Positions 20,590 to 30,720 of a stretch of DNA of 45,544 nt are shown here, in pieces. Below the pieces are notes generated by a model, which saw only the letters and a program-made list of their open reading frames with translations, had not been told where the DNA came from and searched no databases. The translations under genes and the position numbers were made by a program. The first letter of the stretch is position 1, and the number at the start of each line of letters is the position of its first letter. This DNA comes from Seminavis robusta (taxonomy: Eukaryota > Bacillariophyta > Bacillariophyceae > Naviculales > Naviculaceae), in NCBI GenBank assembly GCA_903772945.1, contig CAICTM010000848.1, forward strand, positions 1 through 45,544, given 5' to 3'.

Positions 20590-21501
20590 ATGTCGTCCTT
20601 CGTCGCCATTGATCACTTTGCCAAGGCAACATTGACAGCCATCCCACCTGATGAAAAGCCTACCTACAATAGCTTGAAAACCATCCACCAAGAACTCAAT
20701 GACAATGCCATGGCCATCAATTCCACTCTCGGTGGAGGACACTACGGCCACCTAAGACTGGTCCTTCCCCCAATCAAGTACAATGACTTACCCAACACCA
20801 TCCCGTGGGTCAATCCACTCCACCCTGGAGAAGCACCCGTCCATGGAGTGGCACCTACAGGCCCCCAAATCACTGAAACCAACAGAGTCTATGCAGCCAA
20901 TGAGACAAAATTCCTCATCTACAGAGCTACTGAAACCGCACTCAAGAAACAACTCATCGAAGCGGTGCCAGACACATTCATCAAGACACTCAAACATGAC
21001 ATGTATGGGTACGCACAAGTCACGGTCATAGCCATGCTCAACCACCTAGATAGAACCTATGGAACAGTTGGTCCACAAGACCTCAGCGACAACATGAAAC
21101 GAATGACGGCCGAGTGGAGCCCCACTCAGCCAATCGAAGACCTTTACAATCAAGTCAAGGACGCACAGAAATTTGCGGCCGACCATGACCCAATCACGGA
21201 CAAACACGCAGTACGTGCAGCAATTGACAACCTTGAAAACAGCGGTGTATTCACCAATGCGAAGGAAATGGAAGAACAAGAATTCACCCACATGGAACGC
21301 CACTTCAACGCTGCCGACAAGGAACGCCGTCGAATCCTAACAACCAAGGAGATGGGATTTGCCAACAAGGCGATCGAAAAAAGCAACACCAATACTACCC
21401 CAAACGTCAACGTAGGAGGAACACCCATGTATTATTGCTGGTCACACGGATTGAGCACCAATGACAAACACACAAGTGCCACCTGCAGTGCACTACGCTA
21501 A
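20590..21501 (+). CDS. Copia Gag, interrupted before its C-terminus
   Basis: A 303-residue frame from an ATG about 100 nt after the 5' LTR. It is a mostly helical capsid-like protein with a nucleocapsid-type Cys/His cluster at its end (YYCWSHGL...DKHTSATC), the pattern seen in diatom copia Gags. The frame hits TAA at 21499 only 13 bases after this cluster, inside an inserted segment (21489-21917). The expected continuation (KKQPGHRSDANGDNMHGG, then basic RRRAGEKAVYRRP) resumes in the same frame at 21918 and runs to TGA at 22072. The full Gag would thus span 20590-22074 without the insert. Gag packages element RNA into particles. Confidence 0.85.
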   Translation: MSSFVAIDHFAKATLTAIPPDEKPTYNSLKTIHQELNDNAMAINSTLGGGHYGHLRLVLPPIKYNDLPNTIPWVNPLHPGEAPVHGVAPTGPQITETNRVYAANETKFLIYRATETALKKQLIEAVPDTFIKTLKHDMYGYAQVTVIAMLNHLDRTYGTVGPQDLSDNMKRMTAEWSPTQPIEDLYNQVKDAQKFAADHDPITDKHAVRAAIDNLENSGVFTNAKEMEEQEFTHMERHFNAADKERRRILTTKEMGFANKAIEKSNTNTTPNVNVGGTPMYYCWSHGLSTNDKHTSATCSALR

Positions 21502-21917
21502 AAGCTAGTGTAAAGATCTTTCGAGTGTTTTGAGTTTGAGAGAATGAAAGTTATGAGAGGATTAGAAAGCTATGAAAAACTAATCAACGAGAGAGATCCA
21601 CAATCAAAGGATCGTAGATCTGAACTCCCGCGGGAGACTGTAAAGTGTGATAGAGTAGGTTGCGGTAGCAATCCTACTCTCTCCACGATCCCAAAACGGA
21701 ACGCGTGGAAGATTCGTCTAGCATTTATCTAGTAGCGTGGAAGTGCTCCACGCTGGCTAAATATCTAGAGCGATGTTTCATCATCAACCTAGTATGACTA
21801 GCGCGGTCATTGAGAATTCTGTCTCCAATGACTATTCGCGAAGGACTACGTCATGAGTCGAACTCAGACCCTATCTAGGATCGAGTCGCGAATAAGGCTA
21901 AGAGCCGTGTATTGCAG
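21489..21917 (+). other. 429-nt hairpin-rich insertion within gag
   Basis: The insert separates two halves of Gag that are in the same frame, and its length is a multiple of three. TGCAG flanks it directly at 21484-21488 and 21913-21917. It carries several stops. Inverted repeats follow one another closely: 21560-21565/21580-21585, 21595-21599/21609-21613, palindrome 21625-21636, 21653-21663/21668-21679 (one bulge), 21682-21687/21704-21709, 21734-21741/21747-21754, 21806-21812/21826-21832, and 21833-21840/21887-21894. A GT-AG intron that keeps the frame cannot be drawn at these borders. It may be a structured RNA, an atypical intron or a small insertion element; I do not recognise the family. 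Confidence 0.65.
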
Positions 21918-22074
21918 CAGCAAAAAACAGCCTGGTCATCGATCCGATGCCAATGGCGACAACATGCATGGCGGATGTTGCATCATCCGCCGCCGCGCTG
22001 GAGAAAAGGCTGTCTATCGACGCCCAGCTCGCCAGAACAATGACGAAAACCAACCTCCTCCAGCCCAAGGATGA

Positions 22075-25000
22075 GAACGACGGGAGCCACTCACACCAGT
22101 AAACAAACCAAGTAAACCAAAATTGAATGTAGCTTTTAAAGAACCACTTATAAAAAAGGAATCTTTACAAACTGACAAAGAGAATGGTCCCCCGCAACCA
22201 ATAGATAACGAAAAAACAAAGGCAACAAGTCCCCCAATCGTCGCAGACACCGGCAGCACAGGACACTACCTATCCACGGATTTTATAGCCATAAACAACG
22301 AACAAATCATCAACATCCAACCGAGCACGAACCCGATTCGAGTCACCCTCCCAGATAACTCAATCATAGAGTCAACACATACATGTCAATTAGACATACC
22401 AAATCTTCCAAAAGATGCAACAAGAGCACACCTATTCCCAACACTCGGATCAACATCCCTTCTCTCAATAGGCAAACTATGCGATGCCGGATGCGAAGCA
22501 ACATTTAGAGCACATGAATGCCTCATCTCCTTTATGGGAGATGTAATCCTCACAGGCGAACGAAACCCAGCCACCAATCAACTGTGGGAACTGAACATAC
22601 AGCAACCACAAAACCACGCAGCCAATTTAATGGCCACAACACCCAATGCAAACACAGCTGATCTGGTTGCATTCGCACATGCGAGCCTGTTCTCACCAGT
22701 GCCTTCCACTCTAAAGGAAGCACTCAAGAAGAAGTACATCCACAATATGCCGGGCCTAACACCGGACTCATTCAACCGGTACACACCCCATTCAATCGCA
22801 ACCGCCAAAGGACACATGAACCAACAGCGACAAGGACTACGCTCCACCAAAAAAGAACCAGAACAACTTCCGTTGTTGCCGGAACACGACAGTCAAACAC
22901 CGACGGACGACAGCACATTTCCGACCCAACACGAAGAACAAGACGAAAATGCTGCACACGCATGCTACTCCGCCGTCATCCAACCAACAGGCAAAACGTT
23001 CTCCGACCAAACAGGAAGGTTCTTCATACCATCCAGCACAGGTAACAACTACCTGTTCATCCTTTACCACTACGATAGCAATTCCATCCATGCAGAACCA
23101 ATGCCCAACAGATCGGCAAAGTCGCACGTTGCAGCTTGGACCAAAATCCACAATCAACTAGTTAGAGCTGGATTGAGGCCGAAACTGCACATGATGGACA
23201 ATGAATGCTCCCAGTTACTCCGTGACCACATCCATAACGCTGGAATCAGCCTGCAAACAACACCAGCAGGCATCCACCGTCGAAACGCGGCAGAAAGAGC
23301 CATCCAAACCTATAAGAGCCACCTCATTGCAGGACTCTGCACCACCGACACAAACTTCCCACTACATTTGTGGGATAAGCTCATCCCACAATGCACCATC
23401 ACACTCAACCTATTGAGAGGATCCCGCATAAACCCTGCATTGTCGGCGCATGCACAAGTCTTTGGACAGTTCGACTTTACAGCCACACCAATCGCACCAC
23501 CAGGTATGCATGTTGTAGTACACGAAAAACCACATGAGAGACCATCGTGGGCACCAAAGGGCAAAGATGGATGGTACATTGGTCCAGAACTGGAAGCATA
23601 CAGATGTTTTCGAACCTGGATTTGGGACACTCAAAGAGAACGAAAGGCTGACACATTGTCATGGTTCCCAGAACGGCTCCAGAGCCCACTACCGACACCG
23701 CTGGACATAGCCATAGGCGGCATCAAAGATATAGCCACGGCGCTAACACTTCCGAACACAACACCAACAAGCCAATCGCTCACGGACAGTGAGGCACGAA
23801 CACTGTTGGAGCTGGCAGAAATCTTCGACAAACGACTACACCAACAGCTTACGCCCGAAGCGACACCATCCACGCAATACAAATCAGACACGAATCCACC
23901 GGATGACGCAGTTCTGAGGGTGGATGCAAGCACACCCACATACCAAACAGCAACCAAGCACAAAAAACGCCAACAAAAGAAAACAAAGCCGGCACCAACC
24001 CCGCCGAACGCAAGTGCGAGTACACCACCACATGAGCAAGCGAACAAGGCCGTGAATCCGGACACAGGCGTGTTATCGGATTACAAGGTCCTGAAACACT
24101 CTACGGACGGTGAACAGTGGATCAGTGCATGCTGCAATGAGATAGGACGCTTGGCACAGGGGCGCAAATCTACCGGTCTCAAAGGAACCGAAACAATCCG
24201 CTTTATCAAGCACACCGATGTACCAACGGGAAGAAAGCCCACATACCTTCGAGTAGTATGCGATGACCGACCACAGAAAGCAGAAGTCAGACGAGTCCGC
24301 TTCACAGTCGGAGGAGACAAGATCGAATATCCATTCGACGTAAGCACCAAAACAGCGTCACTAAGCACAGTCAAGATGCACCTGAACAGTGTCATCTCCA
24401 CTGAAAACGCCCGCTTCATGTGTGTCGACATAAAGGACTTTTACCTCATGACACCGATGGAGAGACCCGAGTACATGAGAATCCCCAGGGACTGTATCCC
24501 CGATGAAATTATGGATCAATACAACCTACACCATCTCGTCCACAATGGATACGTGATGGTTGAAATCATCCGAGGAATGTATGGACTGCCACAAGCCGGT
24601 CGCATTGCGAATGATGCACTAGTAGATTACCTCGCAACAAACGGATATCAACAGTCAAAGCACGTCCACGGACTATTCAAGCACAAAGAACGCCCAGTCG
24701 CATTTACACTAGTAGTAGACGACTTTGGAGTCAAATACGTAGGCAGAGAACATGCCATGCACTTAATCGACACTCTCGCGAAAGCATACAAGATCACCAC
24801 TGACTGGAAAGGGGAACTTTATTGTGGCATCCATCTAAACTGGAACTACGAGAACGGAACAGTGGACCTGTCCATGCCGGGATATGTCAAAAGGGCTTTA
24901 CAGCGATTCAACCATACGCAAACAACAGCACCACAGCACGCTCCCCACAAATGGAACGTTCCACAATATGGCCAACCGGTCCAATATACCGAACCTGAGG

Positions 25001-25752
25001 ACAAAACAAAACCACTCCCACCGTCCGGTATCAAGCACATCCAAGAAGTTGTAGGTGTGCTACTCTATTATGCCCGGGCAGTCGACTGCACGATGCTAAT
25101 GGCACTAGGCGACATCGCTGCCGAGCAGACCAAAGGAACAGAGAAAACGATGGAGGCCACAGTGATGCTACTCAACTATGCTGCCACCCACCCAGATGCC
25201 ATATTACGGTACAAACGAAGCGACATGATACTGCATTTGCACTCGGACGCATCCTACCTCTCAGCACCAAAAGCACGGTCAAGGGCAGGAGGATACATGT
25301 TCCTCAGCAATGGCAGCATCGACAATGCACCTGATAATGGACCCTTACACGTGGTCGTCAAGATCATGAAAAATGTACTCAGCTCTGCTGCAGAGGCAGA
25401 AGTAGGAGCAGCATTCAACAATGCACAGGAAGCATGCCCAATGCGACAAACACTTATCGAAATGGGGCATCCACAACCAGCCACTCCCATCCAAACCGAC
25501 AACAAGTGCGCAGAAGGAATCCTCACCGGCACAGTCAAGCAAAAGAGATCCAAGGCCATCGACATGCGATTCTATTGGCTCAAGGACAGAATTGAACAAG
25601 GGCAATTCACCATCTACTGGCGCCCCGGAATCACCAATAGAGGAGACTACTTCACGAAGCACCATCCAGCGTCGCATCATAAAGCAGAACGAGCTAAGTA
25701 CTTACTCGACAACAAGCAAGCACCAACATCGACAATGGCAACAACATCATGA
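22075..25752 (+). CDS. Copia Pol polyprotein (protease, integrase, reverse transcriptase, RNase H)
   Basis: Open for 1,225 codons directly after the gag TGA (22072-22074) and in the same frame. There is no ATG near its start, so expression probably needs readthrough or another way past that stop. The protease has the catalytic DTGSTGHY (about 22245). The integrase shows SDQTGRF (about 23005), MMDNECS (about 23191) and RRNAAERA (about 23280) for the three acidic residues. The RT has FMCVDIKDFYLMTPM (about 24418), IIRGMYGLPQAG and VVDDFGVKYVG (about 24715). RNase H has HSDASYL (about 25240) and ends with GDYFTKHHP. A Lys/Thr/Pro-rich linker lies between integrase and RT (about 23900-24050). No internal stop or frameshift is visible, consistent with a young copy. 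Confidence 0.93.
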   Translation, partial: ERREPLTPVNKPSKPKLNVAFKEPLIKKESLQTDKENGPPQPIDNEKTKATSPPIVADTGSTGHYLSTDFIAINNEQIINIQPSTNPIRVTLPDNSIIESTHTCQLDIPNLPKDATRAHLFPTLGSTSLLSIGKLCDAGCEATFRAHECLISFMGDVILTGERNPATNQLWELNIQQPQNHAANLMATTPNANTADLVAFAHASLFSPVPSTLKEALKKKYIHNMPGLTPDSFNRYTPHSIATAKGHMNQQRQGLRSTKKEPEQLPLLPEHDSQTPTDDSTFPTQHEEQDENAAHACYSAVIQPTGKTFSDQTGRFFIPSSTGNNYLFILYHYDSNSIHAEPMPNRSAKSHVAAWTKIHNQLVRAGLRPKLHMMDNECSQLLRDHIHNAGISLQTTPAGIHRRNAAERAIQTYKSHLIAGLCTTDTNFPLHLWDKLIPQCTITLNLLRGSRINPALSAHAQVFGQFDFTATPIAPPGMHVVVHEKPHERPSWAPKGKDGWYIGPELEAYRCFRTWIWDTQRERKADTLSWFPERLQSPLPTPLDIAIGGIKDIATALTLPNTTPTSQSLTDSEARTLLELAEIFDKRLHQQLTPEATPSTQYKSDTNPPDDAVLRVDASTPTYQTATKHKKRQQKKTKPAPTPPNASASTPPHEQANKAVNPDTGVLSDYKVLKHSTDGEQWISACCNEIGRLAQGRKSTGLKGTETIRFIKHTDVPTGRKPTYLRVVCDDRPQKAEVRRVRFTVGGDKIEYPFDVSTKTASLSTVKMHLNSVISTENARFMCVDIKDFYLMTPMERPEYMRIPRDCIPDEIMDQYNLHHLVHNGYVMVEIIRGMYGLPQAGRIANDALVDYLATNGYQQSKHVHGLFKHKERPVAFTLVVDDFGVKYVGREHAMHLIDTLAKAYKITTDWKGELYCGIHLNWNYENGTVDLSMPGYVKRALQRFNHTQTTAPQHAPHKWNVPQYGQPVQYTEPEDKTKPLPPSGIKHIQEVVGVLLYYARAVDCTMLMALGDIAAEQTKGTEKTMEATVMLLNYAATHPDAILRYKRSDMILHLHSDASYLSAPKARSRAGGYMFLSNGSIDNAPDNGPLHVVVKIMKNVLSSAAEAEVGAAFNNAQEACPMRQTLIEMGHPQPATPIQTDNKCAEGILTGTVKQKRSKAIDMRFYWLKDRIEQGQFTIYWRPGITNRGDYFTKHHPASHHKAERAKYLLDNKQAPTSTMATTS

Positions 25753-25765
25753 TAGTGTGAGGGTG

Positions 25766-26034
25766 TGTTGATCTGGCACTAGGGACCCTTAAGTCTTTAG
25801 GTCCCAGGCCATATCACAACCACTATAATGATGTCAGCAAGCCCACTAGATGCTCACCCTGCTTGCCCAAGGACAAGTAGGGTTCCAATACCGTTAGAGA
25901 CTGTTAGAGTTGGCACTCCCCAGCTGGGCCTGTGTGATCCAGTATGGGACATCCACCTAGATTCTAGCAGCTCATAATTGTTAATAACAAACTTTAACTA
26001 ACAATTCTTCACTAGGCTCCAGCCTGGATCAACA
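25766..26034 (+). repeat. 3' LTR of the copia element
   Basis: 269 bp, by eye identical to the 5' LTR, with the same TGTTGATC...GATCAACA ends. It starts 13 bp after the pol stop codon and is followed by the target duplication CAAGG at 26035-26039. Confidence 0.95.
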
Positions 26035-26039
26035 CAAGG

Positions 26040-27785
26040 GACGAAAGTCTTGCCAGCCACCAGTAGTGCGGAAGGGACCAAGAGCGATGACGATGGTCTT
26101 TTCTGTGTCGCTCGAGAGTGTTGCAGCTGCAGTCGCGCGAAGTAACTGTTCGCTGGCTTATGAGTAGAAACAGCAGAGCTGGTGTAATAAGCCCACGACT
26201 TTTGGATCTCATGCCATCTCAGAGGAGCTGAATCGAATCGTACGTTTCGGCATACTGGTACCTCAACTATCCAAATACCGTAGCGGGTGGGCTATGCATA
26301 GCTGTTGCAAATAATGGGTGGTCTAGCTAGCGGTTGATCAGAAGAACATGCGAAGCAAGGAATGTTCATAGCTTTAAGACTAAAGGACCACCCTTGTGAG
26401 CCAACAACTTCCAAATCTCTCTGGAAAACAAAAGTTGCCCGTGGACACCGGACAACCGCAACATATTTTGACGGGATGTACTTGGGCCCATCATTCCGTC
26501 CACCCGGAGATAATCAGAATGCTGCTGTCGTGCTTGGCTCGTACCATATCGTTACCAGTGCAGTATGCTCGTCCTCTGCCGACTTTCGATCCATTACAAA
26601 TACCCCTGTTTTCAATTTTCCAGTACAAGCACTGTACTGTGTATGCATGCACTTGCAGAATGCCGTGCTGCATGCCGAGCATAACCACAGCGAGGACTGT
26701 GCTAGATAGATGAATTGCAGCACCGACTGACAACGCCTTTCTCTCTATCTCTCTGGCTCAATCGCTATTCTCGACAGGGTCTCTTTGAGAGCCGGAGGCA
26801 CTTCTTCAGATGTAGAGCAGCCAAACGTGTTATTAATACCATTGATTCAGCAGGAGATGGTTCATTGGTTTGTGGACTTAGTCCTTCCGGTTTCTGAGGG
26901 AGTTTGGATCAAGGAGGGTAGCTCTGGCTGGCAAATCCATTCCTTGGCAACGGCAGACAAATGGTGGCTGCAGAGATGATCGAGCTACAACCCTTGGTAC
27001 AGCAAGAAAGATGCGCCAGGATCTTGGAATCCAATGACGGGACAAGTTGGGAAGGCTTCTATTAGCGGAAGCCACTGCCACAGCACCGATTCCGATCGTC
27101 GCATTTGGACAGTGAACCAGCAGGGTGTGCTGTGGTATCGCAAGGCTTCACCGGAACTTTGATTGAGGTTGGTTGGGGCTGGGTTGATGCCAATGTTGCC
27201 TCGGGCGGTTCCTTCATTGGTATCCATGTCGCTGTCGCTTACTTTGGACCGTGGGCTTTATCAATGACTTTTGGCTGATTGTCGGTCTGTTGTACCGCCG
27301 ATGTCACGAAGAGCTTTCATGGCGGCATGCCAATGAGGACTCAAAGTCTGGAACTGGATCTGTTGATTGCCTCGTTGAGATATCAGATCATTGAAGGTTG
27401 ATTACCTGGGTGCTCATCATCACTGTTCAACCCAAGAAGCTGTTGGCCGTTGGTTGACCCTGCTTCCAGGATACCCTTCACTTCTCCTGCCAAAGGCTGT
27501 GCAAAAAGGTAACCGTCGTCCAGCCAGGGTTTTCAACCTTGATGGTAACATCCACCTGAATCTTTTGTGATGCTTCATTACAATGTACGGCGCATCCTTC
27601 GATTGACTTCATGGACACACGAAAGTTCAACAATCGTACACCCACTGTGCATTCAAAACATCGTGCCCCAAGAAGGCATCTCGAGCAAGGTGGTGTAGCA
27701 TGCCGTAGATCTCAAGGAGGAGAAGCGACTCCGATGGCAAGAAGCAACCATGCAGCCTGGAGCTATGTTTTTAACGCTTGCTTGG
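26040..27785. other. Gene-free stretch containing a possible tectonin-like relic
   Basis: 1.7 kb without an intact gene. At 26995-27162 (+) a frame reads WYSKKDAPGSWNPMTGQ and then DRRIWTVNQQGVLWYRKA before a TGA. This resembles one blade of a tectonin-type beta-propeller (pattern W..I.G......IW.VN..G..YYR). A possible neighbouring blade with GDGSLVCGLSPSG lies upstream (about 26850) in another frame, so this may be a decayed gene. The rest shows only short frames on both strands. Confidence 0.3.
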
Positions 27786-28973
27786 CTACTCTCCCATTTT
27801 CCTTCCCAGTCCACGGGTCCTTCTTCTTCTGTCGTTAAGGATGGTTAGAAATTTTGGTCTCAACCATGGAGATACGGGCCGTGAAAAGGCTTCCGATATA
27901 GTAGCCGCTGTGTTGCTGTCCTTCTCGCTCGATTGTCGTCGTGTATTGTGCAGCTGCGTGGCAAAAGCCCGGATCTCCTCCACAAACCCCAGTATCAGAT
28001 AGTACTCATAGGTAAACACGACATTTCTCGGCAAGGCATGTCGGGACACGGGCGCAATGTATCCAGTTTGTCCATCCTTGGGACCTCCAGTGCCTTTGGC
28101 GCCTCCGGAAAAGCCACCGAGAAAGACAGATTCCTGCAAATTGATGACCCCAAGACCCCAATTCTCTTCATTGACAAAGGCTGCCCAGTGTTCCGTGGCA
28201 GGGAAACGACCAGGTATCCATGGAAAGGGTCGATCATTGTCAAAGCCAGCTTCATAGTAGTTCACGGGCTCGCCATTAGTAAAGGGCTTGGAGCCATTGT
28301 ACGTAACCAACCGATAGAGAATCCCATTGGTATAGACGGCTGGTAGTTCTTGATCAAAGAGGGCCGTCTCGTCGTAGACATCGGTTCTAGCATTCCGGAG
28401 CGTATTGATGACCTTGACCGCGGGGAAATCGCCTACTGTTTCGATAGTCTTGTCGAAGGTGCATTCACACGGCACATTGTGACACGCCCACTGCAGTGGA
28501 CGGGTGACGACCCGCAAGGAATTGTTGCCCAATGTTTTGGAAGGATAAAACTCGAGGACCTCGGACGTGCCACCATCGACATCCCCCGCTCCAATGGGAT
28601 TCCAAGACCAAGGACCACGAAAAAGGTCGTCGCAGGCTCCATCAGGATATTCGTCCGTGGGTGGATTGTAAGGTATGGGGGCAGCGTAAAACGACATTTG
28701 AATTTCTCGTCCCTGATCAAACGAGTTGATGTAGTTGAGCCATGGATCATGTGGGGTGGCCATGTACCCGATACTGCCGCCCAAGTCAAAGTCTATTCCA
28801 ATTCGTACTTTATCATTGTCTACGATTTGATCACAAGGAGGAATACTGTTGCACAAGATGTACCGATTCCACAGCTCTCTGGGATTCCAAGGAGATAGCC
28901 CCGAACAAGGACCAGTACCGGTAGATGACGTTGGCGTGAAGAATGTTGAAAAGGACGACAAAAAGGATTCCAT
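27786..28973 (-). CDS. Conserved-looking protein of unknown function
   Basis: A single-exon frame of 395 residues with balanced, protein-like composition. Visible blocks: RIGIDFDLGGSIGYMA (57-72), FDQGREIQMSFYAAPIPYNP (85-104), PWSWNPIGAGD (121-131), six or more cysteines including ACHNVPCEC, an acidic NEENWGLGVINLQ, and a C-terminal basic RRRRTRGLGRK. The GRxIQ.S(F/Y)YA and W.WNPIGAGD blocks remind me of secreted beta-rich proteins found in bacteria and eukaryotes, possibly carbohydrate-related, but I cannot name the family. The first 20 residues lack a clear signal peptide; an upstream exon could supply one. Shorter open frames on the opposite strand are taken as shadows. Confidence 0.6.
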   Translation of the reverse strand: MESFLSSFSTFFTPTSSTGTGPCSGLSPWNPRELWNRYILCNSIPPCDQIVDNDKVRIGIDFDLGGSIGYMATPHDPWLNYINSFDQGREIQMSFYAAPIPYNPPTDEYPDGACDDLFRGPWSWNPIGAGDVDGGTSEVLEFYPSKTLGNNSLRVVTRPLQWACHNVPCECTFDKTIETVGDFPAVKVINTLRNARTDVYDETALFDQELPAVYTNGILYRLVTYNGSKPFTNGEPVNYYEAGFDNDRPFPWIPGRFPATEHWAAFVNEENWGLGVINLQESVFLGGFSGGAKGTGGPKDGQTGYIAPVSRHALPRNVVFTYEYYLILGFVEEIRAFATQLHNTRRQSSEKDSNTAATISEAFSRPVSPWLRPKFLTILNDRRRRTRGLGRKMGE

Positions 28974-29442
28974 GGTTGATGGTTGTCCGAACTTGTAATT
29001 TCAAATCTCACAAGGATTATCCTCTCGAGGGCTGCTGGAGTTACATGCAGTCATGATACGGGGCAACGGGCTGGTTGGAAGAGATCAACTGCATGGACTG
29101 CATTGTTGTGTCATTGGCGAGCGAAGCTCCTAAATGATTGAACGATCAGTATGTAAGACCTGTTGGACTGGAGTGCATGCTCAAACAGCAATCTTTTGTG
29201 AGCTTGGAAGGCGGGAGGCGTATTGGCAATTACCTGGAGAATAAGATTATTTCCCTACTCTAAACCCCCCGTTATTACTGGAGAATAAGATAAATTATAC
29301 AGTAGATACGTTTTTTAAAATTAAGGAGCATGGGGGGCTAAGCAAGGTTGTGGAGCAGCTGGGGTGGTGGGTCGTTCTGGGAGAGCAAAGAAGCAAAACG
29401 GTGGGGTTGGGGGAAGGGGGTGCGATGAGAAATGGAGGAAGT
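28974..29442. other. Intergenic, nothing recognised
   Basis: About 470 bp between the unknown-function gene (minus) and the left LTR of the deleted retrotransposon. It includes a direct repeat of CTGGAGAATAAGAT (near 29241 and 29279) and ends in a G-rich strand around 29385-29425. No gene or RNA is seen. Confidence 0.4.
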
Positions 29443-29516
29443 CGAATTTCCACAGTGGTAGTAGCAGAGGAGGTGTTGATAGAGTAGTTGCTATAGTTGT
29501 GTGTGTTACTACTTGG

Positions 29517-29547
<31 letters not shown>

Positions 29548-29609
29548 GTGGCTGATTCTAGTAAGCTGGTAACTGGATAGTCATTCAGTCGCAGTCAACA
29601 GTCATTTTC
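29443..29609 (-). repeat. 3' LTR (left copy) with TTG microsatellite
   Basis: 167 bp; matches 32533-32684 except for one substitution (GATAGTCATT versus GATAGCCATT) and five extra TTG units in the microsatellite near 29514-29548. Both copies share CGAATTTCCACAGTGG at one end and CAACAGTCATTTTC at the other. Confidence 0.85.
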
Positions 29610-30720
29610 GGTCCCCTCAAGCTAGAGAGGGATCTATCTCACTCTAGATTGCACTTGGAATGGGAAAACAGACTTCATGAGTCTGAAACAGGATGTACCC
29701 TTGATGAAGGTATGCATCATATGCATGGCTACATCGCTCTAGCATGTCATTCGTCTCTCAATTCGTCATTCAACTCAACATGATTTCATTTCGTTCATTG
29801 TTCAAATTGCTGCTCTCCTGCTTCTAGCCATCATTCTTCAATCACAGCTTCAGGTTGCATTCGGGCAACAGCTTCAGTCTCTATGGAATCTTGTGGGAAA
29901 ACCTAAATCCTGGGCCAGACTGCCAGGACCTCATGGGCCACACAGGTAAAAAATGGCTCAGCCCATTCAGGACATTGACTTTTGTCTCTGAACTTCAGGG
30001 TCCTGTTGCCAGGGTCATTCTATTCTCTCTTCTTGATCGTTCAATCTCTGACACAAAGTCCCCTCAAACCTGGACTATCGTCATCATCTGGTCTCACAAC
30101 AGCATCTGGTTGCTTGTAGATCTTCTCTTGATTCATCAAATTGCATCTTCCAGCCTGTTCTGATTCGGCAATTCTCGTCGTTCAGCAGAAACAGGGGTGC
30201 TGGGAAAAGTCGTCCAGTTTTCTTTTAAAAACTCGCATGTCTAAATCGTCAAATCCGTGCTCCAGGAAGGCAATGTTGTCATTTCGACCTGCTTTTCATG
30301 GAAATCCGAAGCACAAAAATTGAGAAGTTCGGTTCTAACATAGGGTTGCACAATTTGCGTCACCTCAAATTCTCGTTTTGGCATATCAAATCTAGCCATT
30401 TCCGGTGATATCGATGCGTCACGGTATCAGTGCTCGTCCTCCAACACAGTGTGTCGGGCATCAATTCCATTGCAACATTTGCTTTCATCGCAGCTTTTGC
30501 GTCGCGCTACACACAAGGCAGCTGGTTCATATCGACATCATGTCAAATCTGTCTCAACTCGAATCTGTCTCAACTCGAAATCCGTCCCCTTAGCGTGATG
30601 CGGAAGGGGCGATCAAACACATAGTCAGTAAATCAAATCAATTCATTCAGCAGCAAACAAGTGATTCAATACAAGTGCACAATTCTCAATCAATTCTCAG
30701 TATATCAGAATGTCTCAATA

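Larger units (their letters stand above)
20219..26034 (+). mobile_element. Complete Ty1/copia LTR retrotransposon (diatom CoDi-like), very recent insertion
   Basis: A 5,816-bp element bounded by two 269-bp LTRs (20219-20487 and 25766-26034) that I find identical by eye. The ends are TGTTGATC...GATCAACA, and a perfect 5-bp target duplication CAAGG lies at 20214-20218 and 26035-26039. Gene order is gag, protease, integrase, reverse transcriptase, RNase H, which is copia order. The RT core VVDDFG and the RNase H motif SSAAEAEVGAA are of the diatom CoDi kind. The primer-binding site next to the 5' LTR is not an obvious initiator-Met match. A short purine-rich GTGTGAGGGTG precedes the 3' LTR. Gag contains a 429-nt insert, so this copy may not be autonomous. 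Confidence 0.95.

Noticed and set aside
21740..21800. Hammerhead ribozyme or group I/II intron core in the gag insert
   Set aside because: Fragments such as TGATGA...GAAAC on the minus strand and GACTA/AGTC pieces occur, but stem II of a hammerhead and the paired core elements of group I or domain V of group II introns could not be built.
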